This document shows positions 21,501-30,100 of a stretch of DNA of 64,000 nt, piece after piece (within the stretch, counting starts at the first letter, position 1; each line of letters opens with the position of its first letter). This DNA is from Watersipora subatra (Eukaryota; Bryozoa; Gymnolaemata; Cheilostomatida; Watersiporidae). Below the pieces are notes generated by a model, which ran no database searches, had not been told where the DNA came from, and saw nothing but the letters and a program-made list of their open reading frames with translations. Location: positions 6,324,001 to 6,388,000 of the forward strand of contig NC_088708.1 of the NCBI RefSeq assembly GCF_963576615.1, in the 5' to 3' direction. Position numbers and translations under genes: made by a program.

Positions 21501-23693
21501 GCAACCAGGTAGCAAGAGTGGGACTGGTCCACATTTTCGCGTTATAGTAGATGAGCTATTCTTTGTATTGTCTGTTATACATGTACTTCTATGGCCTGAC
21601 TGTCTGTTTGCCATACAATAGCTTGATGCTTTAGGCGAATGGACATTATAGCGATTGACTCACTGTTATTGGTAAATACAGCTGTGATATGAGCTAGTGG
21701 GAGTCCTGTTATATATAATGATATATATTATATAATATACTGTTGCACCTCTACATATGAAGTTTGTTCATTCCCAGGTCTGCTTCATATGCTAAAACTC
21801 TCGTATGTTGAAGCAAACATACCAGTAAGAATACAATATAATTCACTTATCGGTGATTCATTGTACATGCCAAGAGCCAGCTATACCTTTCGCAGGCTAA
21901 TTAGTTGTAAATATCACCTTTACACGCTGCATTAAAATAACCACATTAGTACAACTGTTTTGAAAAATAAAATCATATGTAAAAAAATTATTTGAATTAG
22001 ATAATAGTTAATAAAAAGAGGTTTTATTGCTAATTTACCTTAGAGTTGTGTATCTCAGATGTGTAGGATGGAAGATCGAGGTGGTGGTTGGTGAATGAGT
22101 GACGAAATAGCATGGTGAAGAAACATAGAGTGATGAAGAGATATAGAGTGATGAAGAAAGATAGCGTGATGAAGAGACATAGAGTGGTGAAGAATGATAG
22201 AGTGATGAAGAGGCATAGAGTGATGAAGAATGATAGAGTGATGAAGAGACATAGAGTGGTGAAGAAAGATAGAGTGATGAAGAGACATAGAGTGATGAAG
22301 AGACATAGAGCGGAGACTCATATATTCAGCTGAATACTTTTCACCTCACCGAACAGAATTTTAGTAGTAGAATATGCAGTCAATAGAAGTTGTTTGGTCT
22401 TGCGATCATAAGGCACTGAAAGTAACAAAACACAGATAATTATGTATTGACAGTTTGGAAGCAAGCCTCAGGAATAACAATACCTCTCGTCTGCACCAAA
22501 TTTACGGTGACGCACTTTCAGAGACCGGTGACAGACAGAGAGCTATGCATCACTACGGTATAGCGTTACGGTGAGTACATGCTCAACTCAATGGTTTGTC
22601 TTACTGCTTTTGTTTTGAAAACAAGTGTTTGTGTGTGAGGCGTGTAATCACAGCTGTGCATGATTCAATCTGACATGTTTACGCATTTGCCTGCAATTCA
22701 CACATAAACTTATTTTCAGTGATTTCTGTACAATCTACTGTTTGAGTTTTTGTCATGTTTAAAAGTTGCTGTAATTTGCTCTCTAAATGAAGTAATAATA
22801 ATCAGGTCGATGCTATATTCCACATTTCTACGAAGTGCTGTTTTTTAAAATAAATAAAGCAGCATAGAATAGTTATAGCTTAGTTTTTATCCTAATTTTA
22901 GAATAATAGCTTGCTATACAGTGATAGTTCATAACAAATGCTATGCTCTCCATCGAGTAATGGCTTGCTATACACTGAATGTAATTTGTGTGTTTATTGT
23001 AAAACTGACCTAAATTTTCTTTAGCTTGGATTCTACAAATGAAAAAGCGAAGGATGGACTTGAGAGGGTAGAGAGAAAGCCTGATATATCAATGGATTTA
23101 AGCTATGAGGGCGACAGCGTTGGGCACAGCAGTGAGGTATTACTTTTTTCTCTTTCCTACTTCTGCATCTCTGTGTTAGCACATGGCCTCATGCGCAGCC
23201 ACCATCTTGCATTTATCTTTGCTATACTTTACCTCTATTAATGCATGCTTCTATGGCTCGTATGGCAGCAGTGTTGTACACTCCACACTGCTTTCTATAT
23301 CTACTTTTCACTGATATCTATTTCATAGTATCATGATATGACTCATATACCTTTCAATACCTCTATGTTCCAGTTTTAGCTGCATTTTGATGTTTCTTTT
23401 TATTAAAAATTTAAGGCCCTACTTTATTAAAATAAAATTATCATTTATTTCACAAATGTATCATTTGTTGCATAAAGATATCATTTTTTGCATAAAGATA
23501 TCATTTGTTGCATAAAAGTTTTGATGTATTACATAAAGGTATCATTATTGCCTAAATGTATCATTTATTGCATAGAGCTATCATTTATTGCATAAAGGTA
23601 TCATGTGTTTCATAAAGGTGTCATTAATTGCAGGTAGAAATGCGTGAAGAAGTAGATCGCTTGAGTTGGTCCGATCCTGAGATTGGCTATTGA
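7783..23693 (+). CDS. ANAPC7: Anaphase-promoting complex subunit 7 (APC7), 17 exons
   Basis: APC7 is a TPR scaffold subunit of the APC/C ubiquitin ligase, in the arm that receives activators and substrates. Exons: 7783-7851, 8653-8799, 9711-9804, 9922-10002, 10096-10211, 11579-11692, 12280-12364, 13217-13309, 13445-13533, 15060-15174, 17609-17759, 18374-18474, 20178-20225, 21350-21462, 22454-22570, 23025-23136, 23634-23693. They encode about 568 residues, close to vertebrate APC7. Signature stretches are SAITCYKEVLR (exon 5), EPWVVHGFYS (exon 10) and FKEAMRLDPYRLEAYNG (exon 11), followed by a charged C-terminus. The start at 7783 was chosen over an in-frame upstream Met because MNKVFEEIKKLHSSNL aligns with the family N-terminus. 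All junctions close in phase except exon 2/3, where 2 nt are unaccounted for. The exon 7 donor (GTCTGT) is weak. Confidence 0.9.
8064..8468. mobile_element. MITE with ~110-bp TIRs in APC7 intron 1
   Basis: The left arm (8064-8172, including TTTTTGATGTTTGAGG) is an imperfect inverted copy of the right arm (about 8357-8468). TA dinucleotides flank both ends (8062-8063 and 8469-8470), as for Tc1/mariner-type insertions. About 185 bases lie between the arms, with no open frame, so it is a non-autonomous element. The arms differ at many positions, so it is not recent. Confidence 0.65.
8653..8799 (+). CDS. ANAPC7: APC7 exon 2 (N-terminal dimerisation/TPR start)
   Basis: Encodes 49 residues ending ASRQFKKAE, matching the first helices of APC7. 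Acceptor TTTGTCCCAG and donor GAG|GTGAGT are both strong, and the exon ends in phase 0. The next recognisable exon (9711-9804) must be entered after two codon bases. Either a microexon of 3n+2 bases lies in 8800-9710 or one of the exons carries a small indel. Confidence 0.8.
10509..11392. mobile_element. Foldback/TIR element flanked by TTAA in APC7 intron 5
   Basis: The ends are perfect inverted repeats (TTAAAGGTTGACTTGCAA at 10509 and its complement ending at 11392). The inverted similarity runs on for about 190 bases on each side. Both ends carry TTAA, the target duplication typical of piggyBac-type transposases. No transposase frame is present in the roughly 500-base middle, so it must be moved in trans. 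A one-armed relative lies at 5918-6205. Piggybac affiliation is inferred from TTAA alone. Confidence 0.75.
11850..12090 (+). repeat. Degenerate ~20-bp minisatellite
   Basis: Irregular tandem copies of a motif like CCAATGGTGYAYCAG / CCAATGATGCATCAG, about a dozen units with many substitutions. It lies in APC7 intron 6, within 200 bases upstream of exon 7. Confidence 0.6.
12416..13045 (+). repeat. 17-bp minisatellite, ~37 units
   Basis: Tandem units of TAGCAACATACTGTGTA with variants (ATTGTGTA, ACTCTGTA, CAAACTGTGTA). The period is 17 with a few shortened units. It fills most of APC7 intron 7, beginning about 50 bases after the exon 7 donor. The minus strand is open in several frames only because the unit lacks stops, so those frames are not genes. 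Confidence 0.9.
15410..17438. mobile_element. Modular TIR element, copy A (~2.0 kb)
   Basis: Begins ACAGTAGACGCCTCTACAATGTAAA and ends with the inverted counterpart TTTACAATATAGGAGCGTCTACTGT, with TA on each flank, suggesting Tc1/mariner-like transposition. The head (15429-15710) is shared with copies at 18739 (same orientation) and 38326 (inverted). A tRNA-like segment follows at about 15840-15950 on the minus strand, then unrelated AT-rich DNA and a tail (about 17160-17438) shared with copy B. No transposase frame is seen. It lies in APC7 intron 10. Confidence 0.7.
17609..17759 (+). CDS. ANAPC7: APC7 exon 11, donor inside a minisatellite
   Basis: Encodes 50 residues of TPR repeat from ALMLDPRCYTAHVLKG to RLEAYNGTV plus one base. 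Ending at GTACTGTAG|GTGACC gives phase 1, which joins exon 12 (AG TGT CTA) as ...YNGTVECLKAYL and matches the family length here. The last 15 bases and the donor are the first unit of the 22-bp array that fills the next 350 bases. Confidence 0.85.
17745..18102 (+). repeat. 22-bp minisatellite of duplicated splice donors, 16 units
   Basis: Sixteen tandem units of ACAATGGTACTGTAGGTGACCT with single-base variants (ACAATGG or ACCATGG; GTGACC, GTCACC, GTAACC). The first unit spans the 3' end of APC7 exon 11, so nearly every unit carries a copy of the exon end with the GTAG|GTGACC donor. The ACCATGG variant makes units partly palindromic (GGTGACCTACCATGG). The unit length is not a multiple of 3, so use of a downstream donor would usually shift the frame. 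Confidence 0.95.
18488..18531. repeat. (TA)n microsatellite
   Basis: About 22 uninterrupted TA dinucleotides, starting 13 bases after the APC7 exon 12 donor. Confidence 0.95.
18718..19942. mobile_element. Modular TIR element, copy B (~1.2 kb)
   Basis: Starts TACAATAGACACTACTACAACGTAAA and ends with a near-complement near 19942. The first 280 bases match the head of copy A (15429 onward) and of copy C (38326 downward). A tRNA-like segment lies at about 19200-19320 on the minus strand, and the last 150 bases match the copy A tail. A GC-rich, alternating cgcgttgtatgtgc/cgcatgcg block with AT repeats fills 19440-19740. No transposase frame was found. It lies in APC7 intron 12. Confidence 0.65.
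20335..20540 (+). repeat. 23-bp minisatellite, ~9 units
   Basis: Units of TATTCCTTGTACCTCAATAGAGG, nearly identical across the array, so recently expanded. Located about 110 bases downstream of the 48-base APC7 exon 13. Confidence 0.95.
22108..22312 (+). repeat. 18-bp minisatellite, ~11 units
   Basis: Units of AGAGTGATGAAGAGACAT, alternating with AGAGTGATGAAGAATGAT and AAAGAT variants, which gives a partial 36-bp higher-order period. It is in APC7 intron 14, about 140 bases before exon 15. Because 18 is divisible by 3 the repeat is open on both strands; neither frame is a credible gene. Confidence 0.9.
23441..23632 (+). repeat. Degenerate ~20-bp repeat running into the last APC7 acceptor
   Basis: Copies of GTATCATTTATTGCATAAAG with substitutions and length changes. 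The last unit reads GTGTCATTAATTGCAG, and its ATTGCA followed by G is the 3' splice site of the final APC7 exon (23634). The repeat unit itself therefore appears to supply the acceptor. Confidence 0.75.
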
Positions 23694-24874
23694 TGACTAT
23701 TAATATACATATGTATTCACGCCTTCATCACAAGTCAGGAGATATAGCTCTAGATAAAGCCTATTCACCTTCCCAAATGTGGTCTAATATACTCAGAAAC
23801 TTTTATGTTGGACATGGCATCAGTATCCGCTGCCGCTCTCTATCTGGAATAGAGTTTGACCTTCGTGCTAGTCATTCGTTCCCATTGTTCTTTTATTTGC
23901 TCAAATTTAGAAACTTTATTATTTTCTGTCAAAAATATTCTCTTTAGTTTCATATTAATGCAAAGATTTTACTCGAATCTTGCTTTAGCTGAAAGGAGGG
24001 AGAAAGATAGATGCGCTGCTATTGGCTGATTTAGGCAAACTGTTTTTAGTGTATCCAGTGGCTATCTGTTTATTCTCTTAGCTAAGAAAAATATCAGATG
24101 CTAAAGGAAATTAGCTAAACGCATATACAAGTGTTGTTACAAATAATGCCACGCCATGGGCCACACCTGTCATGCCCCTAATGTACACCAATCCATACAT
24201 ACAAGTGTGAATACATGTAAGCATTAAAATTGTTAACAAAAAGCCTGCAGGAATCAAATGTCAATTAATTACAACTGCGAGAGTTATCATAACAATCCCT
24301 AGAATAATACTGAGCTCTCTCAGTGCATTCATCTCCTTTGCTAATAGCTTGTAATGATAAAACATGTCAGTGTATTGTATCATTGTTCCCACTTTATAGA
24401 ATCTCTCCTAATGTGTGCTAATGAGAAATCAAATATATTTCATTTTTCCTTTGTCAAGCGTTTTAGTGAAGGCAGTTGTCAAAATAATTACAAACATGCC
24501 TAGACTAACCTCATGACAGTGAGTAGCTCTGACCCTCGTCTCTTTTGATTGGGTATCTGAGCACGTGCGAGCATCCAGCCTACGCAGGCAGGTGTGCATC
24601 ATGCGAGTATACATCCCCTCTCTCAATGGCCCTCTTTGACACATTCTAATGGTCCTTTACATTATGTACACATAAAATAATATTATACTCGTCTAATGCG
24701 CTATATCCACTAACACGGTAGGACATTCATGGGTCAATCCCGAAATTGAACGATTAAAGGTTCTCAGGCTAAAAAAGGGCAGCTGAAGATTAGACAGCTA
24801 CTGTTAAGATAATAATGATACAGGGTCGACTATAACAACATTAATGACAAGCTTACTAAGAGAGTGGCAAGGTA

Positions 24875-24985
24875 TCGAGATGCCCTCTCCATTTGTAATC
24901 CGGATGTTCTTGTGTCGGAATACATCTTCTGTTTCAACAAATCTCTTTTGTGAGACCAAATTTGATGCTCGCTAGCTGTCAAATT
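24875..24985 (+). repeat. Interspersed repeat pair, copy 1
   Basis: Shares with 32220-32335 the series GAGATGC, CCRGATGTTCT, CGTGT, TTTCAACAAATCTC and GAGACCAAATT in the same order and orientation. Its two copies flank FoxL1, about 0.8 kb upstream and 5 kb downstream. It could be a dispersed repeat or duplicated regulatory DNA. Confidence 0.5.
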
Positions 24986-25693
24986 GTATACATAATTTAT
25001 TAAGATAAATCTAAGTGGCAGCTAACAGGGAATCGTGATTAAACCGGGTGTTAAGAGTTTAACCCGAGCCGTTCAATAGCTAATAGTGTGTAAATATTAA
25101 GCTAACACATTTTTATACACCAGTTGAGAGAATCAATAGAAGAATAACAAGCTACTGCTTCTGCTTTTCCTTTGAAAGCCTGCAATTCAATGTCCCACAA
25201 TCAATGGCAAAGGATTTATAAACTAGAAATTGAAGCCTGCTTCCTCCACATTAGACTTTACGTGTCAAATACTGTGTAAATTGTAAACGCATCCAAATTT
25301 CCAATATCCTAATACGATGCTTTCTCCGATAGCTTATTCATCGCACACTTTCCTGCACTCTGTGTGAATCTAAAATACATCTAAAAGCAACTCTAAAAGT
25401 TTTTTGTAAAAGGAATATATGAATGTTTTGTTTGTTTGTTTGATACGGTTAGCTAGCTTCAGCATTCTGCTGTGTAAACAGCCTCAATCAATCGCTATTA
25501 TCACGTTTGTTGGTTTGATTTGAATGACACATCAGTATACATTTACCTTATGAACAGCGCGGTGAAATGGAATACATTATTGGTGTTAGCTGATTGGTTG
25601 GTTCGAATCCGTTGCTGTCTTGAGTAAATATAGCGTGCTTCATTTCTCGTTTTATTGGTCATAGCTAGCTGTTAAGATAACATAAAAAGCGCA

Positions 25694-25699
25694 TATAAA
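25694..25699 (+). promoter_or_regulatory. TATA box candidate for FoxL1
   Basis: TATAAA within CGCATATAAATGGAGC, 59 bases before the FoxL1 ATG. A start site some 30 bases downstream would leave a short 5' UTR. Based on position and consensus only. Confidence 0.5.
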
Positions 25700-25757
25700 T
25701 GGAGCTTCACCGAGCACAGCAAGCCATAGCTACATCCAAACCTGCAGTTACCTCACC

Positions 25758-27099
25758 ATGACATCTCCAGGCTCTCTCATCAACTCTGTCGATCAAAGAT
25801 TTTCATCCTTGCCTCATGCATCCGCGGTCATGTCAGCTTACAGTCCTTACATGTTCGAGTACAGCCGATACGCGCTACACATGCTCGCTGAGATGAAACA
25901 GAGAGAGCAGCCTCAGAAGCCTCCTTACAGCTACATAGCCCTCATCGCCATGGCCGTCAAGAATGCCCCTGATCGTAAGATAACGCTCAACGGCATCTAC
26001 CAGTTTATCATGGACAGGTTTCCATACTATCACGAGAATAAGCAAGGCTGGCAGAATTCTATTCGCCACAATCTTAGCCTCAACGATTGCTTCATGAAGG
26101 TGCCGAGAGAGAAAGGCAAACCCGGCAAGGGCAACTACTGGACTCTCGACCCCAAGTGTGAAGACATGTTTGAAAATGGCAACTACAGGCGCAGAAAACG
26201 CAGGAGCAAAGTCAGTGGAAGCGATGAAGGTGGAAGTGAGGCTGGCTCATGCGATGACCAACAAAACTATCTCGACAGCGCCACTGGTATGTAATTTTTT
26301 CTATGCTTTTATATGATGATACGCCTATATAACATAGACTAAACCTCGTTGAAAAATTTTATTCTGAATAATAATACCATAATTAAATGATGCTAGAAAA
26401 GAAGTAAAAAATTAAAAGAATGTAGAAGTAAATATTATATTCATAGAGTAAATTGTGTGGCTGATCGCAGCAATATAAACCGGAGTTATAAATCTGTCAC
26501 AAATTATGTAATAATTTGAAACACACAAACTTTTAAAACATATATAAATATACTGCTATATACTGCATATATTATATATTATTGTGTCTCTTGTAGCTGG
26601 CAGTGATGATGAAGCTCTAGAAATGAGTGAAGGTGCAAACGAAAATAGCGAAATCTCAACCAAGACATCCTGCGATTCCTCCTTATCTCCCAAACACCAG
26701 ACACCTGTACTGCCATCACAGCTTCCTCTTGATACCTTTCCTACTACAGATATTAATAGAAAGAGAAAAGCATTCACCATAGAGAACATAATGAGCCACA
26801 GCGGCACCGAGATCTCTACAGACTGTGAATCGCTGAATAGCAAGAGACAGCGAAGTGACATATTTGACTCCATACCGAGTCCTCCACCAAAAATAGCTGA
26901 CATTCACAGTCCAGCAGTTGTTGGTATTCCTCCTTTTTCTGGTCATTTATATAATCCTTTCCTTTTTAACTTAACAGCTAGAAACTCGGCAGTCATGACT
27001 GCTCACAGTTCAAGGCCATCATTGGGCCTGATGCCTGTTATGCCTCCATTTATGGCTCCAAGTCTAGCGGCCTTTCCAGGTAGCCAGCCTATCCTCTAA
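25758..27099 (+). CDS. FoxL1: Forkhead transcription factor, FoxL1 type
   Basis: Two exons, 25758-26286 and 26597-27099, joined in phase 1 across a 310-base GT-AG intron (GTATGT...TTGTAG), give 343 residues. The forkhead domain spans residues 54-149: [15 protein letters not shown], the recognition helix [13 protein letters not shown] (100-112), then [13 protein letters not shown] and [12 protein letters not shown]. The last two motifs, with Q53 before KPPYSY, fit FoxL1 better than FoxC or FoxF. Exon 2 is Ser/Pro rich and holds an eh1-like Groucho-binding motif FTIENIM (236-242). FoxL1 factors act in mesoderm and gut mesenchyme. AATAAA at 27191-27196 is a likely polyadenylation signal. Other clustered forkhead subfamilies remain possible, less likely. 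Confidence 0.88.
26287..26596 (+). other. FoxL1 intron
   Basis: Short AT-rich intron with donor G|GTATGT and acceptor TCTCTTGTAG. It falls after the forkhead domain in the serine- and acid-rich linker, and its phase 1 splice restores ...[15 protein letters not shown]. Reading through from exon 1 meets a stop (ATG then TAA) just past the donor, so intron retention would give a 178-residue product with DNA binding but no eh1 motif. Confidence 0.85.
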
Positions 27100-27190
27100 T
27101 GGCTCTAATCTATTTTAATATATTATTTTTGTTGATTTATTGTTTTATTTTTCTACATTTATTTAATTGCTGTCATTTTGCTGATTCATT

Positions 27191-27196
27191 AATAAA
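27191..27196 (+). terminator. FoxL1 polyadenylation signal candidate
   Basis: AATAAA 92 bases after the FoxL1 stop codon, in AT-rich sequence. It is the first canonical hexamer downstream. Confidence 0.55.
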
Positions 27197-30100
27197 CAAT
27201 TTTAAAACTTGAATTTTTTTGTCATATGCATAAGTTTTAAAAATATACTGATGAATTTGAAAATCTAAGTGTCATATTATTTAAATATTAAAACTGCTTG
27301 CAGTTTTCAGGTATAGACATGCATCAGTTTCAGGCATCTTAAAATAGATTCACAGCACGTTAGAGTATATATTGAGATTAGATGATTTGGGAAGCGATAT
27401 CTTCGTCAACCAAATTTTACATTTTTGAGAATGCATTTAAAACCTGGAATAGTTATGTCAGTGAGTAGCGGCTCTTTGTGATTAATGTACTGACAGTGAA
27501 ATTCAGTGCGTCAGAAAATAGCTGACTTTATAATCAATTCTTTTACTTTAAAACTAATTACCGATAATTACCAGCAGTGAAGTTTGTAGTTTCGACTTTT
27601 TAGCACGTTTATGCACAATGTCTTATTTATTAAATACACATTTCTTATTATTTTATCATGCTGCCAACAATGCTAATTGCGATTCAATACGCTGATGTCT
27701 TTGTTTCCAGCTTCTGAGCAGCGTAACGGAGACAACACGCCCAGTTTTATAATACCAAATAGTCAATATTTTTGACACAGACCAGCACTTAGGTTTGTCA
27801 ACAAATTATGTTTGTTTCTTTCAACGGGTCTCAAAATGTCACAACACTTATAAACAATAGGATTGAATAGGGAAAACTAATGATATTTATATATGATACC
27901 AAAAACATTGACACTAGACGCAGGTACTCTGAAGACACTGGCGAGAGCTGCATGTGGCCAATATTGACAGGGACTAATTACATTAATTAATCCCGCTGCA
28001 ATTCATGCTATTTTATTCTCGACACTCAGTTTAAAATGGGGGCACAGACTTCTGTGTTTAAAAAACCACCTGCTTAACCAGGACTAATATTCATATTGTA
28101 CGAATGAAAAGCCTCAAGTATCCTTCTAGTTTTGACAACTCTATAGACCATGATAATTGTTCCACTTGAGTCTCATTAGTTTGTTTCTCTCACTGCTCAC
28201 TCAGACAAGTGAAAGGTACTTCCTTCTATTTTTAAATAAACAAATCGTATAAAGGCTGACCATGTCACATTTTAGAAATACCTTCTAAACGAGCCAACAC
28301 GAAGCTAGAACATGCCACGGACTGATTAATTTTTTTTTCAAATTTATAATGGTTTATGGTTTTAGAGCTATCTATAACAGTTCTGCTATCTCATAAGCTC
28401 ACTGGAAATGTTAACAAGAAAAATTTGGAATTGGCTGTTTTGTCATACCTTCCTAAAAGTTTTATTATGAACCCCACACGAAGCATGCTTTAGTACATGT
28501 GTAAATCTTCTAAGAGCATTGGTAGTTATTGCTAAGTAAATTATTAAAAATTTATATACAGTATTAAACATAACTATTAATTATCAAAAAGTTGACACAT
28601 TTTGAGAATGGTGCCAAGTCTGGTGTTGAAGCTTGTTATTACCTAACAGTGTTACCGTTATTAATCAATAACAGGTATAACAGGTTAATGATATTCATAC
28701 CGACTAACTCTGATGAGCATTTGATGGCTATGAAAGGAGGCTGGTAAATCAACCGCAATGATTTTTCGGTGTAATGAATAATTATGTTTCCAACTGACTT
28801 GGATTTCTCAAATGCTTCTGTTAAGTTGGTGATTCAAGAGACATAAGAATTGTACTCTATTCAGTTATACGATTTGCAGTTGTGAACTGTACAGTTATAC
28901 AGCTGAAGTGTACTATAATTTTTACAATGGAGAAAAAGTAGAATTCAACATCAACAAATAGTAGCCAAGTTAGCTGAGTGAAGTGTTAAAAATAGCTGTA
29001 CATTGAGCAGATACTTGACGGATAACTTAAACTTGACTTGACGAATTTTAGAGAATGAACCCGATTGAGCTGAGCTTCCAAGGATATTTATGTTATTGTA
29101 TAGATGGAACAAGCTCTATTTGCTGAAAATACAGTGTTGCATTTTATTTTGCTTTGTTGTTACTGTAATCAGTGTAATGAACTATATAAGGCATTGACTG
29201 GCAGATTTGATAGTTGAAATCAACCAATAAATGGATAAGTGTGGGACGTACAAGTAAATATTTTTTCATAGCCTCAGGTCATCTAGTAATTGAGTTGACA
29301 AAGAGGTGCTTCCGAAGTAAATATATTACAACGTCTCTCTTATAAACAGTCTGGTCAGGTGTGAAGTCATCTGTGGCTGTTGATTTCTGTATTGATGAGT
29401 ACTCCAGATGAGCATTCTTTAGTAAACATGACTCCACTTTTCACATGAAAAATTCATGAGCATTTCAAGATAGTGTCACTATCTGGTTAATCAATTCTCT
29501 TAGTGCTCCTCCCTGTTTTATTGCATTCGATTAATTAATTTTATTATACTATTTTGTTCTATCATTATTATATTATAAGTTACTGTAATTAGCAAACATT
29601 TTTTTATTTGATTGTTTGAAAATTGTTGAAAATGATAAAGCATTATTTCTACATTTAAATAAAATATTTATATTCTCACTTTCTATTTATATTAATTGTG
29701 GCTATTATTTTTCGACCAGCTAAATTAGATAGAAATAATATGATTTCCTGATCAAATCTTCTGCAATACGAATTCTTCATTGTATGATTTTAATAGCTAT
29801 ACCTAAACACACCGAATCACAGACAAACAAGCTTTCAGATTTATATATAGATTTGCTGAGTCTTGGCAATAGAACCATCTCAGAAAGAATAAATTGGTTA
29901 CCTATCCTAGGAAGTTTTGCAAAGGTTATGAAAACTAATGACTCAAGTAGACTTATCAAATATTATGAAAAGCTACTCTAATATTAAAATTATCTCCTAA
30001 CATTAGATTTAAACTGCTGAAAAAATGACGTAAAAGATTTTCTAAACAACTCGAAACATAGAATCTGGAACCTCTAATTTCAACAGATAGTTTGTATACC

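Larger units (their letters stand above)
23694..25757. other. Intergenic between APC7 and FoxL1
   Basis: No further exons seen. It should contain the APC7 3' UTR and FoxL1 upstream control DNA. One segment (about 24875-24985) resembles 32220-32335 at roughly 80 percent by eye. A perfect B-box-like GGTTCGAATCC near 25600 has no matching A box and was not called a tRNA. Confidence 0.5.

Noticed and set aside
22055-22333. Frames on both strands across the 18-bp array
   Set aside because: The unit length is a multiple of 3 and stop-free; no similarity.
24429-24644. 71-codon minus-strand frame with several Cys and Arg
   Set aside because: No domain and no supporting splice structure.
25590-25625. 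GGTTCGAATCC, a perfect tRNA B box
   Set aside because: No A box at the right distance and no acceptor stem pairing; upstream of FoxL1 by chance.
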